DNA from: Geminicoccaceae bacterium
GTDB taxonomy: Bacteria; Pseudomonadota; Alphaproteobacteria; Geminicoccales; Geminicoccaceae
Assembly (NCBI GenBank): GCA_020638465.1
Contig: JACKIM010000002.1
Span: 1,488,001-1,552,000, forward strand
DNA: 64,000 bases
Reading direction: 5' to 3'
The translations under genes were made by a program, and so were the position numbers. A model generated the notes under the pieces. It had not been told where the DNA came from, did no database searches, and saw only the letters and a program-made list of their open reading frames with translations. Positions 17,146 to 24,447 of the stretch are shown here, piece by piece (the first letter of the stretch is position 1; each line of letters opens with the position of its first letter).

Positions 17146-17169
17146 GTTGTAGACATTCTTGACTACAAC
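17146..17169. promoter_or_regulatory. Inverted repeat upstream of tadG
   Basis: Seven-base arms GTTGTAG and CTACAAC are separated by ten bases and end 18 bp before the tadG start codon. The symmetry and position suit an operator, but the regulator is unknown and the binding role is inference. Confidence 0.3.
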
Positions 17170-17263
17170 AATGGATTGTCGGCGCGATCGATTAAGAAAA
17201 GGTGAACGACCGGGACATTTGCCGGGAATTTATCGAAAATCCATCCGATCCGGCCGCAGCCGG

Positions 17264-17596
17264 TCAGTCGTGAGCCGGGCGGGACGATTCGGCAAAGGCC
17301 CGCGTCTGCGCCTCGGTCGCCTCGGTCTGGTAGCGTTCCTTCCATGTATCATAGGGCATTCCGTAGATGGTCTCACGAACGGCAGCGTAGTCCAGCTCCA
17401 CCCCCCGCTCCTCACCCGCCGCCCTGTACCATTTCGAGAGGCAGTTGCGGCAGAACCCGGCGAGGTTCATCAGGTCGATGTTCTGCACATCGGTACGTTC
17501 CCGAAGATGGGCAACCAGCCGACGGAACGCTGCCGCCTCAAGTTCGGTCCGGGTGGCCATGTCCAACGTCTCGATATCGTTGCGAGCGGTCATCAT
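17264..17596 (-). CDS. DUF1244 family protein
   Basis: This 110-residue cytoplasmic protein matches DUF1244 along its whole length. The hallmark blocks are AFRRLVAHLRERTDVQNIDL, MNLAGFCRNCLSKWYRAA and IYGMPYDTWKERYQ. Two cysteines sit as C-x-x-C in CRNCLSKW and could bind a metal. Structures exist for the family but no function is established. It is the third gene after the N-formylglutamate amidohydrolase and YbdK genes, 20 bp downstream of the latter, and was probably transcribed with them. A second ATG one codon in has a slightly better Shine-Dalgarno spacing. Confidence 0.9.
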   Translation of the reverse strand: MMTARNDIETLDMATRTELEAAAFRRLVAHLRERTDVQNIDLMNLAGFCRNCLSKWYRAAGEERGVELDYAAVRETIYGMPYDTWKERYQTEATEAQTRAFAESSRPAHD

Positions 17597-17616
17597 TTCA
17601 CTCCTGTTGACAATTC

Positions 17617-18759
17617 TCAGGCGGGGACTCCTTCGAGCGACGCCTCAAGCAGCCAGTCGACCACCTCCAGTCGCGCCCGCGCCTCATCCGCGCCCCGTTC
17701 CAGCGCCGCATTATAGACGGCAATCTGATGATCGGCACTGGTTCCGCTGCGCAAGATCGCATCGACCTGTTCGAGTTCTCCATGGCAACCCAGACGGCTT
17801 GCATGAGGACGCAGCAGGTCCTTGAGTTCCTCCATCAGGTCCCCGAACGGCACGAGTTCGCGTCGCCCATAGTCGGCGAGCGTGCCGAACACGCCGTACC
17901 GCTGGGCACGCCACTTGTTCTCCTCGATCAGGATCTGGCGGTAGCGGCGCCATGTCCGGTTGCCCGCGCGCAGCTCGAAGAGAAAGGACAGCAACGACTG
18001 GTAGATCGCGACAATGGTGACGCAATCCTCCAGTCTCGTGCACATGTCGCAGATCCGCATCTCAAGGGTCGGCTGCTTGACGCTGGGCCGCATGTCCCAC
18101 CAGATCTTGGTCGCATCGTTGACCACGCCGGTGCGCTCCATGATGTCCAGCATCTCCGTCCAGTCGCTGTAGCTGTCGAAGACGTCCGGCAGTCCCGTGC
18201 GCGGCAGGTCGCCGAAGATGGTCGGGCGGAAGGCCTTCATGCCGGTATCGTTACCCTCCCAGAACGGTGATGACGTGGAGAGGGCCAGCAGGTGCGGAAG
18301 GAAATAGGTAGCCTGATTCATGAGATCGATGCGCAGGTCGTCGTCGTCGATGCCGGCGTGGATATGCATGCCGCAGATGACAAGGCGCCGCGCGATGGCC
18401 TGGAAGTCCTCGCTGATCAGCCGGTAGCGGTCCAGATCGACGCTTTTCTGGTCGCGCCAGCTTGCGGACGGGTGGGTCGAAGCGGCGATCAGACCGAGAC
18501 CATATTCCCGGGCGCAATCGGAGACGGTTCGCCGCAGCCCGGCCAGTTCCTTTCGGACCTGATCGACATTGCGGCACACCGAGGTACCGATTTCAACCTG
18601 CGCCTGCAGCATCTCATGCGTGACCTGATCTCCGAGCGCTTCCCGGCAACGATCCATGAAGCCCTCCGGCTGTTCCGTGGCAAGCTCCCTGGTCTCGAGA
18701 TCGACGATCAGATATTCCTCCTCGACTCCGAGGGTGAGAAGAGGCTGGCGTGCCGCCAT
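17617..18759 (-). CDS. Carboxylate-amine ligase, YbdK/GCS2 family
   Basis: This 380-residue ATP-grasp-like ligase belongs to the glutamate-cysteine ligase 2 family, which joins a carboxylate to an amine with ATP hydrolysis. Family blocks are LTLGVEEEYLIVDLETREL, QAQVEIGTSVCRNVDQVR, GLGLIAASTHPSASW, CGMHIHAGIDD and IWWDMRPSVKQPTLEMRICD. YbdK homologues show weak gamma-glutamylcysteine synthetase activity, but the physiological substrate is unclear. Its first 52 bp overlap the end of the N-formylglutamate amidohydrolase gene in another frame, indicating tight coupling and a possible shared pathway acting on glutamyl compounds. Confidence 0.92.
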   Translation of the reverse strand: MAARQPLLTLGVEEEYLIVDLETRELATEQPEGFMDRCREALGDQVTHEMLQAQVEIGTSVCRNVDQVRKELAGLRRTVSDCAREYGLGLIAASTHPSASWRDQKSVDLDRYRLISEDFQAIARRLVICGMHIHAGIDDDDLRIDLMNQATYFLPHLLALSTSSPFWEGNDTGMKAFRPTIFGDLPRTGLPDVFDSYSDWTEMLDIMERTGVVNDATKIWWDMRPSVKQPTLEMRICDMCTRLEDCVTIVAIYQSLLSFLFELRAGNRTWRRYRQILIEENKWRAQRYGVFGTLADYGRRELVPFGDLMEELKDLLRPHASRLGCHGELEQVDAILRSGTSADHQIAVYNAALERGADEARARLEVVDWLLEASLEGVPA

Positions 18760-19547
18760 GATTTTCGCATCCCGGTAATTTCATCGTTGCTGACCGAATA
18801 GAGCGACTTCGGGCTCGAGTCATCAAGGCTCGGCTGCAGGACATCGCCCACGACCCCTGCCCAATGCCCGGCACCGCCCGGATCGGCAATCAGGTCGTTG
18901 CGGATTTCCAGCATCAGGTGGGGCAAGCCGGTCCGCTGACCATGAAAGGCCATGGTGAAACCCATTTCGTGCAGGCCCGAATAAGGCTGGTTGTCGCCGA
19001 CGATCAGCTCCCCGCGGGCGTGCAGCCTTTCGAGCACGGGAGCGGAGAGTCTCGTGTCCCCCCGCCAGAGCACGCCGACATGCCACGGCCTGTCGAGACC
19101 GTTCATCCGCGGAGTGAAGCTGTGAACGGCGATCACGACGGGAACGATGCCCGCCCGGCGCATGGCCCCGACCCGCCGCGCCACGGTCCGGTGATAGGGC
19201 AGGAAATACTCGCGGATCCGCCGGGATACTTCCGGCGCGGACAGATTACCGTTGCCGGGAATGACGCAGCCGTCGCTCACGGGCGGAATCGAGGTAGGCG
19301 AACCGGGGCGGCGATTGGGGTCGATGACCAGCCGCGAACAGTGATCGAGGATGGCCGCGGCGCCGAAGCGGGCCGCGAGCCTGCGCGTCACGTCGGCAGC
19401 GCCGATGTCCCAGCCGATATGACGGCGGAGCTGCTCCTCGCCGATCCCCAGGAAGTGGATGCCGCCGGGCACCCGATGGCCGGCATGGTCGCACAGGAGC
19501 AATACCGGCGATGACTGCCGGCCCTCGATGATCTCGATTTCGGTCAT
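18708..19547 (-). CDS. N-formylglutamate amidohydrolase family protein
   Basis: This metal-dependent amidohydrolase belongs to the PF05013 family. The classic member hydrolyses N-formylglutamate in histidine degradation. Visible blocks are LLLCDHAGHRVPGGIHFLGI, HIGWDIGAADVTRRLAARFG, SRLVIDPNRRP, VIAVHSFTPRMNG and HLMLEIRNDLI. The ATG at 19547 starts directly at the fold, and an in-frame ATG at 19661 adds only low-complexity sequence. No hut genes are nearby. Instead it overlaps the YbdK ligase gene, a pairing that suggests a different N-acyl or gamma-glutamyl substrate. The C-terminus extends past the usual end and is basic. Confidence 0.88.
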   Translation of the reverse strand: MTEIEIIEGRQSSPVLLLCDHAGHRVPGGIHFLGIGEEQLRRHIGWDIGAADVTRRLAARFGAAAILDHCSRLVIDPNRRPGSPTSIPPVSDGCVIPGNGNLSAPEVSRRIREYFLPYHRTVARRVGAMRRAGIVPVVIAVHSFTPRMNGLDRPWHVGVLWRGDTRLSAPVLERLHARGELIVGDNQPYSGLHEMGFTMAFHGQRTGLPHLMLEIRNDLIADPGGAGHWAGVVGDVLQPSLDDSSPKSLYSVSNDEITGMRKSWRHASLFSPSESRRNI

Positions 19548-19734
19548 GCCGGAAGTGATAGCGCCTTCGCGTCCGGCGTGGAAGCCGTCAGATCGGTGCA
19601 ACGGCGGTTGACGATCGCCGATGTCATGCGACGGAGTGCCGATATCGCGCTTGATCGGCATTCATCGCGGCGCTAACCAGATCTTAACCTGCACGTGCTT
19701 TCATGGGGTTCTCCCGATCCGGAGTCGTCTTTTC

Positions 19735-20253
19735 ATGCGCAAACGATCTTTCCTCAAGGGGATGATCCTAGCCACAGCCTGCCCTCTTCCCTTCGCTTCT
19801 CCTGCCCGGTCGGCCATGATGCCGACTGGCCAGGCCGACCGCATCGTGGTGTACAAGCGCAAGCGCCTGCTCGAACTGCTCAAGGGCGGGACCGTCGTGC
19901 GGACATTCCGCGTGGCGCTTGGCCGTCAACCGCGTGGTGACAAGCGCTATGAAGGCGACGGCCGCACGCCCGAGGGGCTCTACTGGCTCGACGAGTGGAA
20001 AGGCGACAGCCGCTTCTACAAGTCCATCCGCATCTCCTATCCCAATCGCGCCGACATTCAGGAAGCCCGCTCGCTGGGCCGGCCGGCCGGCGGCTCGATC
20101 ATGCTGCACGGGCTTCCCGAGGAACTGCAGCATTGGGGTGCCGAACACTATCTGTTCAACTGGACCGAAGGGTGCATTGCGGTCACCAACGAGGAAATGG
20201 ACGTGATCTGGAACAGTGTTCGTCCGGGCACACCCATCGAGATCCGACCCTGA
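19735..20253 (+). CDS. L,D-transpeptidase (YkuD family), exported
   Basis: This 172-residue enzyme has a signal peptide (basic MRKRSFLKG, then ILATACPLPFASPARSA) and a YkuD catalytic domain. RIVVYKRKRLLELLKGG starts the domain, and GDGRTPEGLYWLDEW and SIMLHGLP hold conserved residues including the histidine. The nucleophilic cysteine is in NWTEGCIAVTN, a variant of the usual SHGCIRL. Such enzymes make 3-3 cross-links or attach proteins to peptidoglycan in the periplasm. GGAG lies 11 bases before the ATG. A Braun-like lipoprotein gene and a second L,D-transpeptidase follow. Confidence 0.9.
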   Translation: MRKRSFLKGMILATACPLPFASPARSAMMPTGQADRIVVYKRKRLLELLKGGTVVRTFRVALGRQPRGDKRYEGDGRTPEGLYWLDEWKGDSRFYKSIRISYPNRADIQEARSLGRPAGGSIMLHGLPEELQHWGAEHYLFNWTEGCIAVTNEEMDVIWNSVRPGTPIEIRP

Positions 20254-20266
20254 CACCATAATGCAC

Positions 20267-20296
20267 TCTTCAACTGTCGGTACATGTCACTATAAT
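20267..20296 (+). promoter_or_regulatory. Candidate promoter of the lipoprotein gene
   Basis: A perfect -10 hexamer TATAAT lies at 20291-20296. The -35 region (around TTCAAC at 20269) is weak. The predicted start is about 95 bp before the ATG. A strong -10 fits an abundant envelope lipoprotein. Confidence 0.4.
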
Positions 20297-20399
20297 TACT
20301 GCGCGCTCGACGGCCGATTGCCCGAAATGGCGGTCTCGTTCCGTCCTGGCTGCCGTTGGATGGCGCTTTTGGTCTGCCCGCGTGAAGGAGTTTAGAACG

Positions 20400-20660
20400 A
20401 TGAGACTTTCATCACTTGCCATGGTTGCCGTTGCCGGCTCGGTCCTCGCCCTTGGAGGTTGCTCCAATCAGAGCGATATCGACCAGTTGCGTTCCGAAAT
20501 CGCCAGTGTACGCGCGATCGCCGAGAGTGCCGACGCCAAGGCCACGGCTGCCCAGTCTGCCGCTTCCGAGGCTTCGGCTGCCGCAGCGGCTGCGGCCGAG
20601 GACGCGAACGTAGCCAGCGAAAAGGCCGACCGCATCTTCCGCGCGAATCTGCGCAAGTAG
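20400..20660 (+). CDS. Lpp-like alanine-zipper outer-membrane lipoprotein
   Basis: The 86-residue lipoprotein has a lipobox ALGGC ending at residue 21 and a mature chain of about 66 residues. That chain is one long helix with heptad spacing and alanine at the core (ADAKATAAQSAASEASAAAA), like the trimeric coiled coil of Braun's lipoprotein. The chain ends ANLRK. A C-terminal lysine is the residue that L,D-transpeptidases link to diaminopimelate in E. coli Lpp (which ends YRK). AAGGAG lies ten bases before the ATG. L,D-transpeptidase genes sit on both sides. It would tether the outer membrane to the wall; covalent attachment is inferred. Confidence 0.82.
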   Translation: MRLSSLAMVAVAGSVLALGGCSNQSDIDQLRSEIASVRAIAESADAKATAAQSAASEASAAAAAAAEDANVASEKADRIFRANLRK

Positions 20661-20800
20661 GTTCGTCCAACCGCTTTATCCGGCATGTTCGGGCACGGTC
20701 CGCGACATGCCGGAGGCGGTGTGCCCGGTTGGCCTGACGGAGATCATGGCCTGCAGGCATGCATATCCGGAAATAGCCTCAGATTTGATGTCATCCGGAT

Positions 20801-20825
20801 CCGGCGGCCTTCCGCCGGTTTTGTG
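20801..20825 (+). terminator. Rho-independent terminator
   Basis: Perfect stem CCGGCGG/CCGCCGG with loop CCTT, followed by TTTTGTGTT. It lies between the lipoprotein gene and the second L,D-transpeptidase gene and would end the lipoprotein transcript. Confidence 0.8.
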
Positions 20826-20875
20826 TTATCAGGAGATGACATGGTTTTTCGGTTCCTGGCCGTGAAGGAAAGACA

Positions 20876-21886
20876 ATGATCGGTCGACTGTCCGGAAATG
20901 CCGGCTTGGGCTTTTTCCATCGCACCGGCCTCTCCCTGCTGTTGGCGCTATGGTTTTCACCGCCGGTTCTCGCCACGGTTGCAACGCCATCCGGCGACCT
21001 GCTGGGCAGCATCACCTATCAGGTCACCGACGACAAGACCGTGCTGGTCGAGGTCGCCCAAAAGAACGACCTGGGTATCCTCGCGATTTCCGCGGCCAAT
21101 CCGGGTGTCGACATCTGGGTTCCCGGCGCGGAGCGGTTGATTGTTCTCCCGACCGCGCACATTCTGCCCGAAGTTGATCGTCGCGGGATTGTCATCAATC
21201 TCGCCGAATTGCGGCTGTATCTGTTCCGCGGGGATGTTGTGGAAACCCACGCGATCGGCGTGGGACGGGAAGGGTACGGGACGCCTGTGGGTACCACCCA
21301 GGTCGTGCGAAAGACCAAGGACCCGACGTGGCGACCGACCGCCGACACGCGTGCGGACCGTCCGGACCTGCCAGCCGTGGTTCCTCCCGGCCCGGACAAC
21401 CCGCTGGGTCGCCACGCCATCTACCTTGGATGGCCCACCTACCTGATCCACGGAACCAACAAGCCCTTCGGCGTTGGGCGGCGGGTCAGTCGCGGATGCA
21501 TCCGCATGTATCCCGAAGCCGTCGCTGATCTGTTCGGGAAGGTCGGTCCGAACACCAGGGTCCAGGTCATCAACGAACCGGTCAAGCTCGGCTGGTCCAG
21601 GGGTGAACTGTTCATCGAGGCCCATCCCGACATCGATCAGCTCGACGAGCTCGAAGCCACCTACAGCTTCAGCCTCAAGCCTCCTCCCGACATCCGCCAG
21701 CGGATCATCGCCAAGGCCGGCGATGCCGCAGCACGCATCGACTGGGACGTGGTCGAGGCCGAGCTCATGGAGCGGCGCGGCATACCGGCACAGATCACCC
21801 GTGGCAACACCAGGGTGGCCATCGACGATGGCGGCGAACGTCCGACAACGGCGGCCGTACCCGGCGCATTCACGGGACTGTACTGA
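20876..21886 (+). CDS. L,D-transpeptidase (ErfK/YbiS type), exported
   Basis: This 336-residue periplasmic enzyme starts with a basic region and hydrophobic run (LSLLLALWFSPPVLA). An N-terminal LysM-like segment (ISAANPGVDIWVPGAERLIV) probably binds peptidoglycan. The YkuD catalytic domain spans about residues 105-240, with YLIHGTNKPFGVGRRVSRGC carrying the catalytic histidine and cysteine. The domain order matches ErfK/YbiS/YcfS enzymes, which attach Braun lipoprotein to peptidoglycan in enterobacteria. It follows the Lpp-like gene after a terminator and carries its own ribosome-binding site (AGGAAAG). The C-terminal tail ends in a low-complexity segment. Confidence 0.92.
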   Translation: MIGRLSGNAGLGFFHRTGLSLLLALWFSPPVLATVATPSGDLLGSITYQVTDDKTVLVEVAQKNDLGILAISAANPGVDIWVPGAERLIVLPTAHILPEVDRRGIVINLAELRLYLFRGDVVETHAIGVGREGYGTPVGTTQVVRKTKDPTWRPTADTRADRPDLPAVVPPGPDNPLGRHAIYLGWPTYLIHGTNKPFGVGRRVSRGCIRMYPEAVADLFGKVGPNTRVQVINEPVKLGWSRGELFIEAHPDIDQLDELEATYSFSLKPPPDIRQRIIAKAGDAAARIDWDVVEAELMERRGIPAQITRGNTRVAIDDGGERPTTAAVPGAFTGLY

Positions 21887-22022
21887 CAACGGGCGTAATG
21901 ACGGCGGGCGCGTCCGCCGAGATCCATCCCGAAGCCGCACGGGGCTGGCCGCACGGGTCCGTCCATGCTAATCGGCCCGAATGAGGCGCAGCGCAGGCGG
22001 CCAGGCAAGGGAGGAACGGGAA

Positions 22023-22865
22023 ATGTCGAGCTGGGTTTTCTACAACGGTGCGTGGCAGGACGGGACCACGCCCATCCTCTCGCCGATGGATCACGCCTTC
22101 TGGATGGCAAGCTCGGTGTTCGATGGCGCGCGCGCATTCGACCGCATGACTCCGGATCTGGATCTGCATTGCGAACGGGTCGTGCGCTCGGCACGCAGCC
22201 TGCTGCTCGAACCGGATATCGACGCCGGCGAAATTCTTGAAATCGCAAGAGATGGCGTGCGGAGATTTTCGCCTGACCGGGCTGTCTACATTCGCCCGAT
22301 GTTCTTTGCCACGACAGGGTTCGTCATTCCGGATGCGAATTCCACGCGCTTTGCCATGGCCATTCACGAACTGCCGATGCCCGAGGAAAAAGGGATGTCG
22401 GTGTGCTTCTCGCCCTACCGCCGACCCGCGCGCGATGCTGCCCCCACCGACGCAAAATCGGGATGCCTCTATCCCAACATGCAGCGCGCCCTGAAAGACG
22501 CCAACGCCCGCGGGTTCCAGAACTGCATCACCTTCGATCCTTCGGGGAATGTCGCCGAACTGGCAACAGCCAATCTGTGGATCGCCCGCGACGGCGTCGC
22601 CATGACGCCGGTCTGCAACGGGACGTTCCTCAACGGCATCACCCGCCAGCGCGTGCTGAAACTGTTCCAGGATGCCGGCATTCCCGCCATGGAGACCACC
22701 CTCACCCGCAACGATATCAAAGCGGCAGATGAGATCTTCACCACGGGAAATTATGCAAAAGTACTACCAATTACCCGTATCGAATATCGCGATCTGCAGG
22801 CGGGTCCGATCTACCGCAAAGCCCGCGAACTCTACTGGGAATTTGCCGCGACGGCACCCATCTGA
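22023..22865 (+). CDS. Class IV aminotransferase (branched-chain type)
   Basis: This PLP-dependent fold-type IV aminotransferase of 280 residues transfers an amino group between branched-chain amino acids and 2-oxoglutarate in the cytoplasm. Visible motifs are MDHAFWMASSVFDGARAF, YIRPMFFA, GCLYPNMQRALKDAN (the lysine preceding the run is the likely PLP site region), NVAELATANLW and NGITRQRVLKL. TTGNYAKVLPITRIEYR closes the fold. GGGAGG lies about ten bases upstream of the chosen ATG, so the frame extending to 21981 is ignored. It converges on the transhydrogenase gene with an 11-bp gap. D-amino-acid or aminodeoxychorismate relatives are less likely. Confidence 0.85.
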   Translation: MSSWVFYNGAWQDGTTPILSPMDHAFWMASSVFDGARAFDRMTPDLDLHCERVVRSARSLLLEPDIDAGEILEIARDGVRRFSPDRAVYIRPMFFATTGFVIPDANSTRFAMAIHELPMPEEKGMSVCFSPYRRPARDAAPTDAKSGCLYPNMQRALKDANARGFQNCITFDPSGNVAELATANLWIARDGVAMTPVCNGTFLNGITRQRVLKLFQDAGIPAMETTLTRNDIKAADEIFTTGNYAKVLPITRIEYRDLQAGPIYRKARELYWEFAATAPI

Positions 22866-22876
22866 GTAGAAATTCC

Positions 22877-24148
22877 TCAGGAGTGAACCATCGCCTCGGC
22901 ATAGAGATCTTCAAGCCGGGCACGGTCGATGGCTGCCGGTGCATTGTCCAGCAGGCGTCTTTGTGGCAGGGCACCCTTCACCAGTTGGGGAATGTCGGCC
23001 GGACTGTAGCCGATATCCGCCAATCCACCGGGAAGTCCCGCCAGCCTCATCATCGAGACGAGCCATCGGGCGACCCGTTCGCCGGGTGGAGCGCCGTCAT
23101 CCGCCGCCCCCAGCCAGTCGGCCAGTTGCGCATGCCGCTCCGGAGCGCCCGCGCCGGTCAGGCGATAGACGGCAGGGGCGTTGAGGATGACGGACAGGCC
23201 ATGAGGAATCAACGGCGGACCGGGTGGATAATCCGCGGGCCGGTAGTCGCGAACCAGGCCGGAGACGCTGTAGGACATGGCGTGAGGTACATGACAGCCG
23301 GAATTGCCAAAGGCGGTCCCGGCCATGGTCGATGCCCACATGAGCGCTTCCCTCGCCTCGTCGTCGGCGGGATCGAGCGCGGCACGACCGAAGTGGCAGG
23401 CGATGCCGCGGATGGCGATGGCGGCGATCTCGTCCGACCAGCGGTTGGCGCCCTGGGTCATCGGCCGGGCGCTTGCCGTTGCGGGTCTTTCCCGGGTTGA
23501 TGCCGGTCTGCAGGTGTAGGCTTCCATCGCATGACACAAGGCATCGAGGGCCGTGGATGTCAGCGCCGTGCGCGGCAGGGTAACCGTGGCATCGGGGTCG
23601 ACGATCGCATGATCGGGAAGCATTCGCCGCGACATTATTCCCGTCTTAGCCTTCATCGACAAAAGGTCGAATACCGCGATCCCGGTACATTCGCTGCCTG
23701 TACCGCAAGTCGTGGGACAGGCGATATGCGGCCGCAGCGGCCCGGGCGGCTGGATTCCCTTTCCTATGGGCGCATTGACATAGTCGAGGAACTCCGCCGG
23801 GTGTGTCGCATAGAGATTGGCGGCCTTGGCCGTATCCATCACCGATCCGCCACCAACGGAGACAATCCCTTCGGCACTACTGTCACCCAAAGCCCGGCTG
23901 GCAACCATCAACGACCGGTCGGTGGGTTCGACTTCGCAACCGGCATAGATCTCGACCTGAAGACCTGCCGCTGACAGGGAATGCCGGACCGTATCGACAT
24001 GTGCACTCGCGGCCATATGCGGATCGGTCATCAACAGCACACGCGTGAGCCCGAACGACCGGGCAATATCGCCGGTCTCCACCAGCGCTCCACGACCGAA
24101 GGTAATCGGCGACTGACTGATATTGATAATTCGATCATGCTCCGACAT
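22877..24148 (-). CDS. Hydroxyacid-oxoacid transhydrogenase (ADHFE1-like)
   Basis: This iron-containing alcohol dehydrogenase family protein aligns with the hydroxyacid-oxoacid transhydrogenase (EC 1.1.99.24). That enzyme oxidises 4-hydroxybutyrate while reducing 2-oxoglutarate without free NAD. Diagnostic blocks are GIVSVGGGSVMDTAKAANLY, ACPTTCGTGSECTGIAVF, ALDALCHAMEAYTCRPAS, GNSGCHVPHAMSYSVSGLV and PLIPHGLSVILNAPAVY. The histidines supply metal ligands. The ADHFE1-type insert RPMTQGANRWSDEIA distinguishes it from ordinary group III dehydrogenases. The ATG at 24148 opens the fold, and an 88-residue upstream extension is rejected for poor composition. Confidence 0.85.
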   Translation of the reverse strand: MSEHDRIINISQSPITFGRGALVETGDIARSFGLTRVLLMTDPHMAASAHVDTVRHSLSAAGLQVEIYAGCEVEPTDRSLMVASRALGDSSAEGIVSVGGGSVMDTAKAANLYATHPAEFLDYVNAPIGKGIQPPGPLRPHIACPTTCGTGSECTGIAVFDLLSMKAKTGIMSRRMLPDHAIVDPDATVTLPRTALTSTALDALCHAMEAYTCRPASTRERPATASARPMTQGANRWSDEIAAIAIRGIACHFGRAALDPADDEAREALMWASTMAGTAFGNSGCHVPHAMSYSVSGLVRDYRPADYPPGPPLIPHGLSVILNAPAVYRLTGAGAPERHAQLADWLGAADDGAPPGERVARWLVSMMRLAGLPGGLADIGYSPADIPQLVKGALPQRRLLDNAPAAIDRARLEDLYAEAMVHS

Positions 24149-24447
24149 GGCGTCCTTCCCCGTTTCACGGCCTTCATGAACCTCCAGCGGATACAGGCGC
24201 CGGAGCGGCCCCGCCTGGCAGACGGCACGATTCCGCCATTTCGGGCGGATACCGCCAAACGACAACCGTCCCAAGGGGCGGCGGGCTGTAGCATGCATGC
24301 ATCGCACGGCACGCAAGACGGTGTCGAGAGGCCGATGACCGGACTGACGCGGTTCACCTCGCCCGCCAAGCGTCCTATGGTCCCCGCGGCAGTGGAATTG
24401 AGGGCGATGCATCCAACGCGGAACGAACGGACAGGACGCGACCCGTC
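24149..24447. other. Divergent intergenic region, no gene seen
   Basis: About 300 bp lie between the divergent transhydrogenase and ClC genes. A GCATGCATGCA run (near 24293) is the only notable local pattern. Promoters for both genes are expected here but no clear sigma-70 pair was assigned. Confidence 0.4.
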
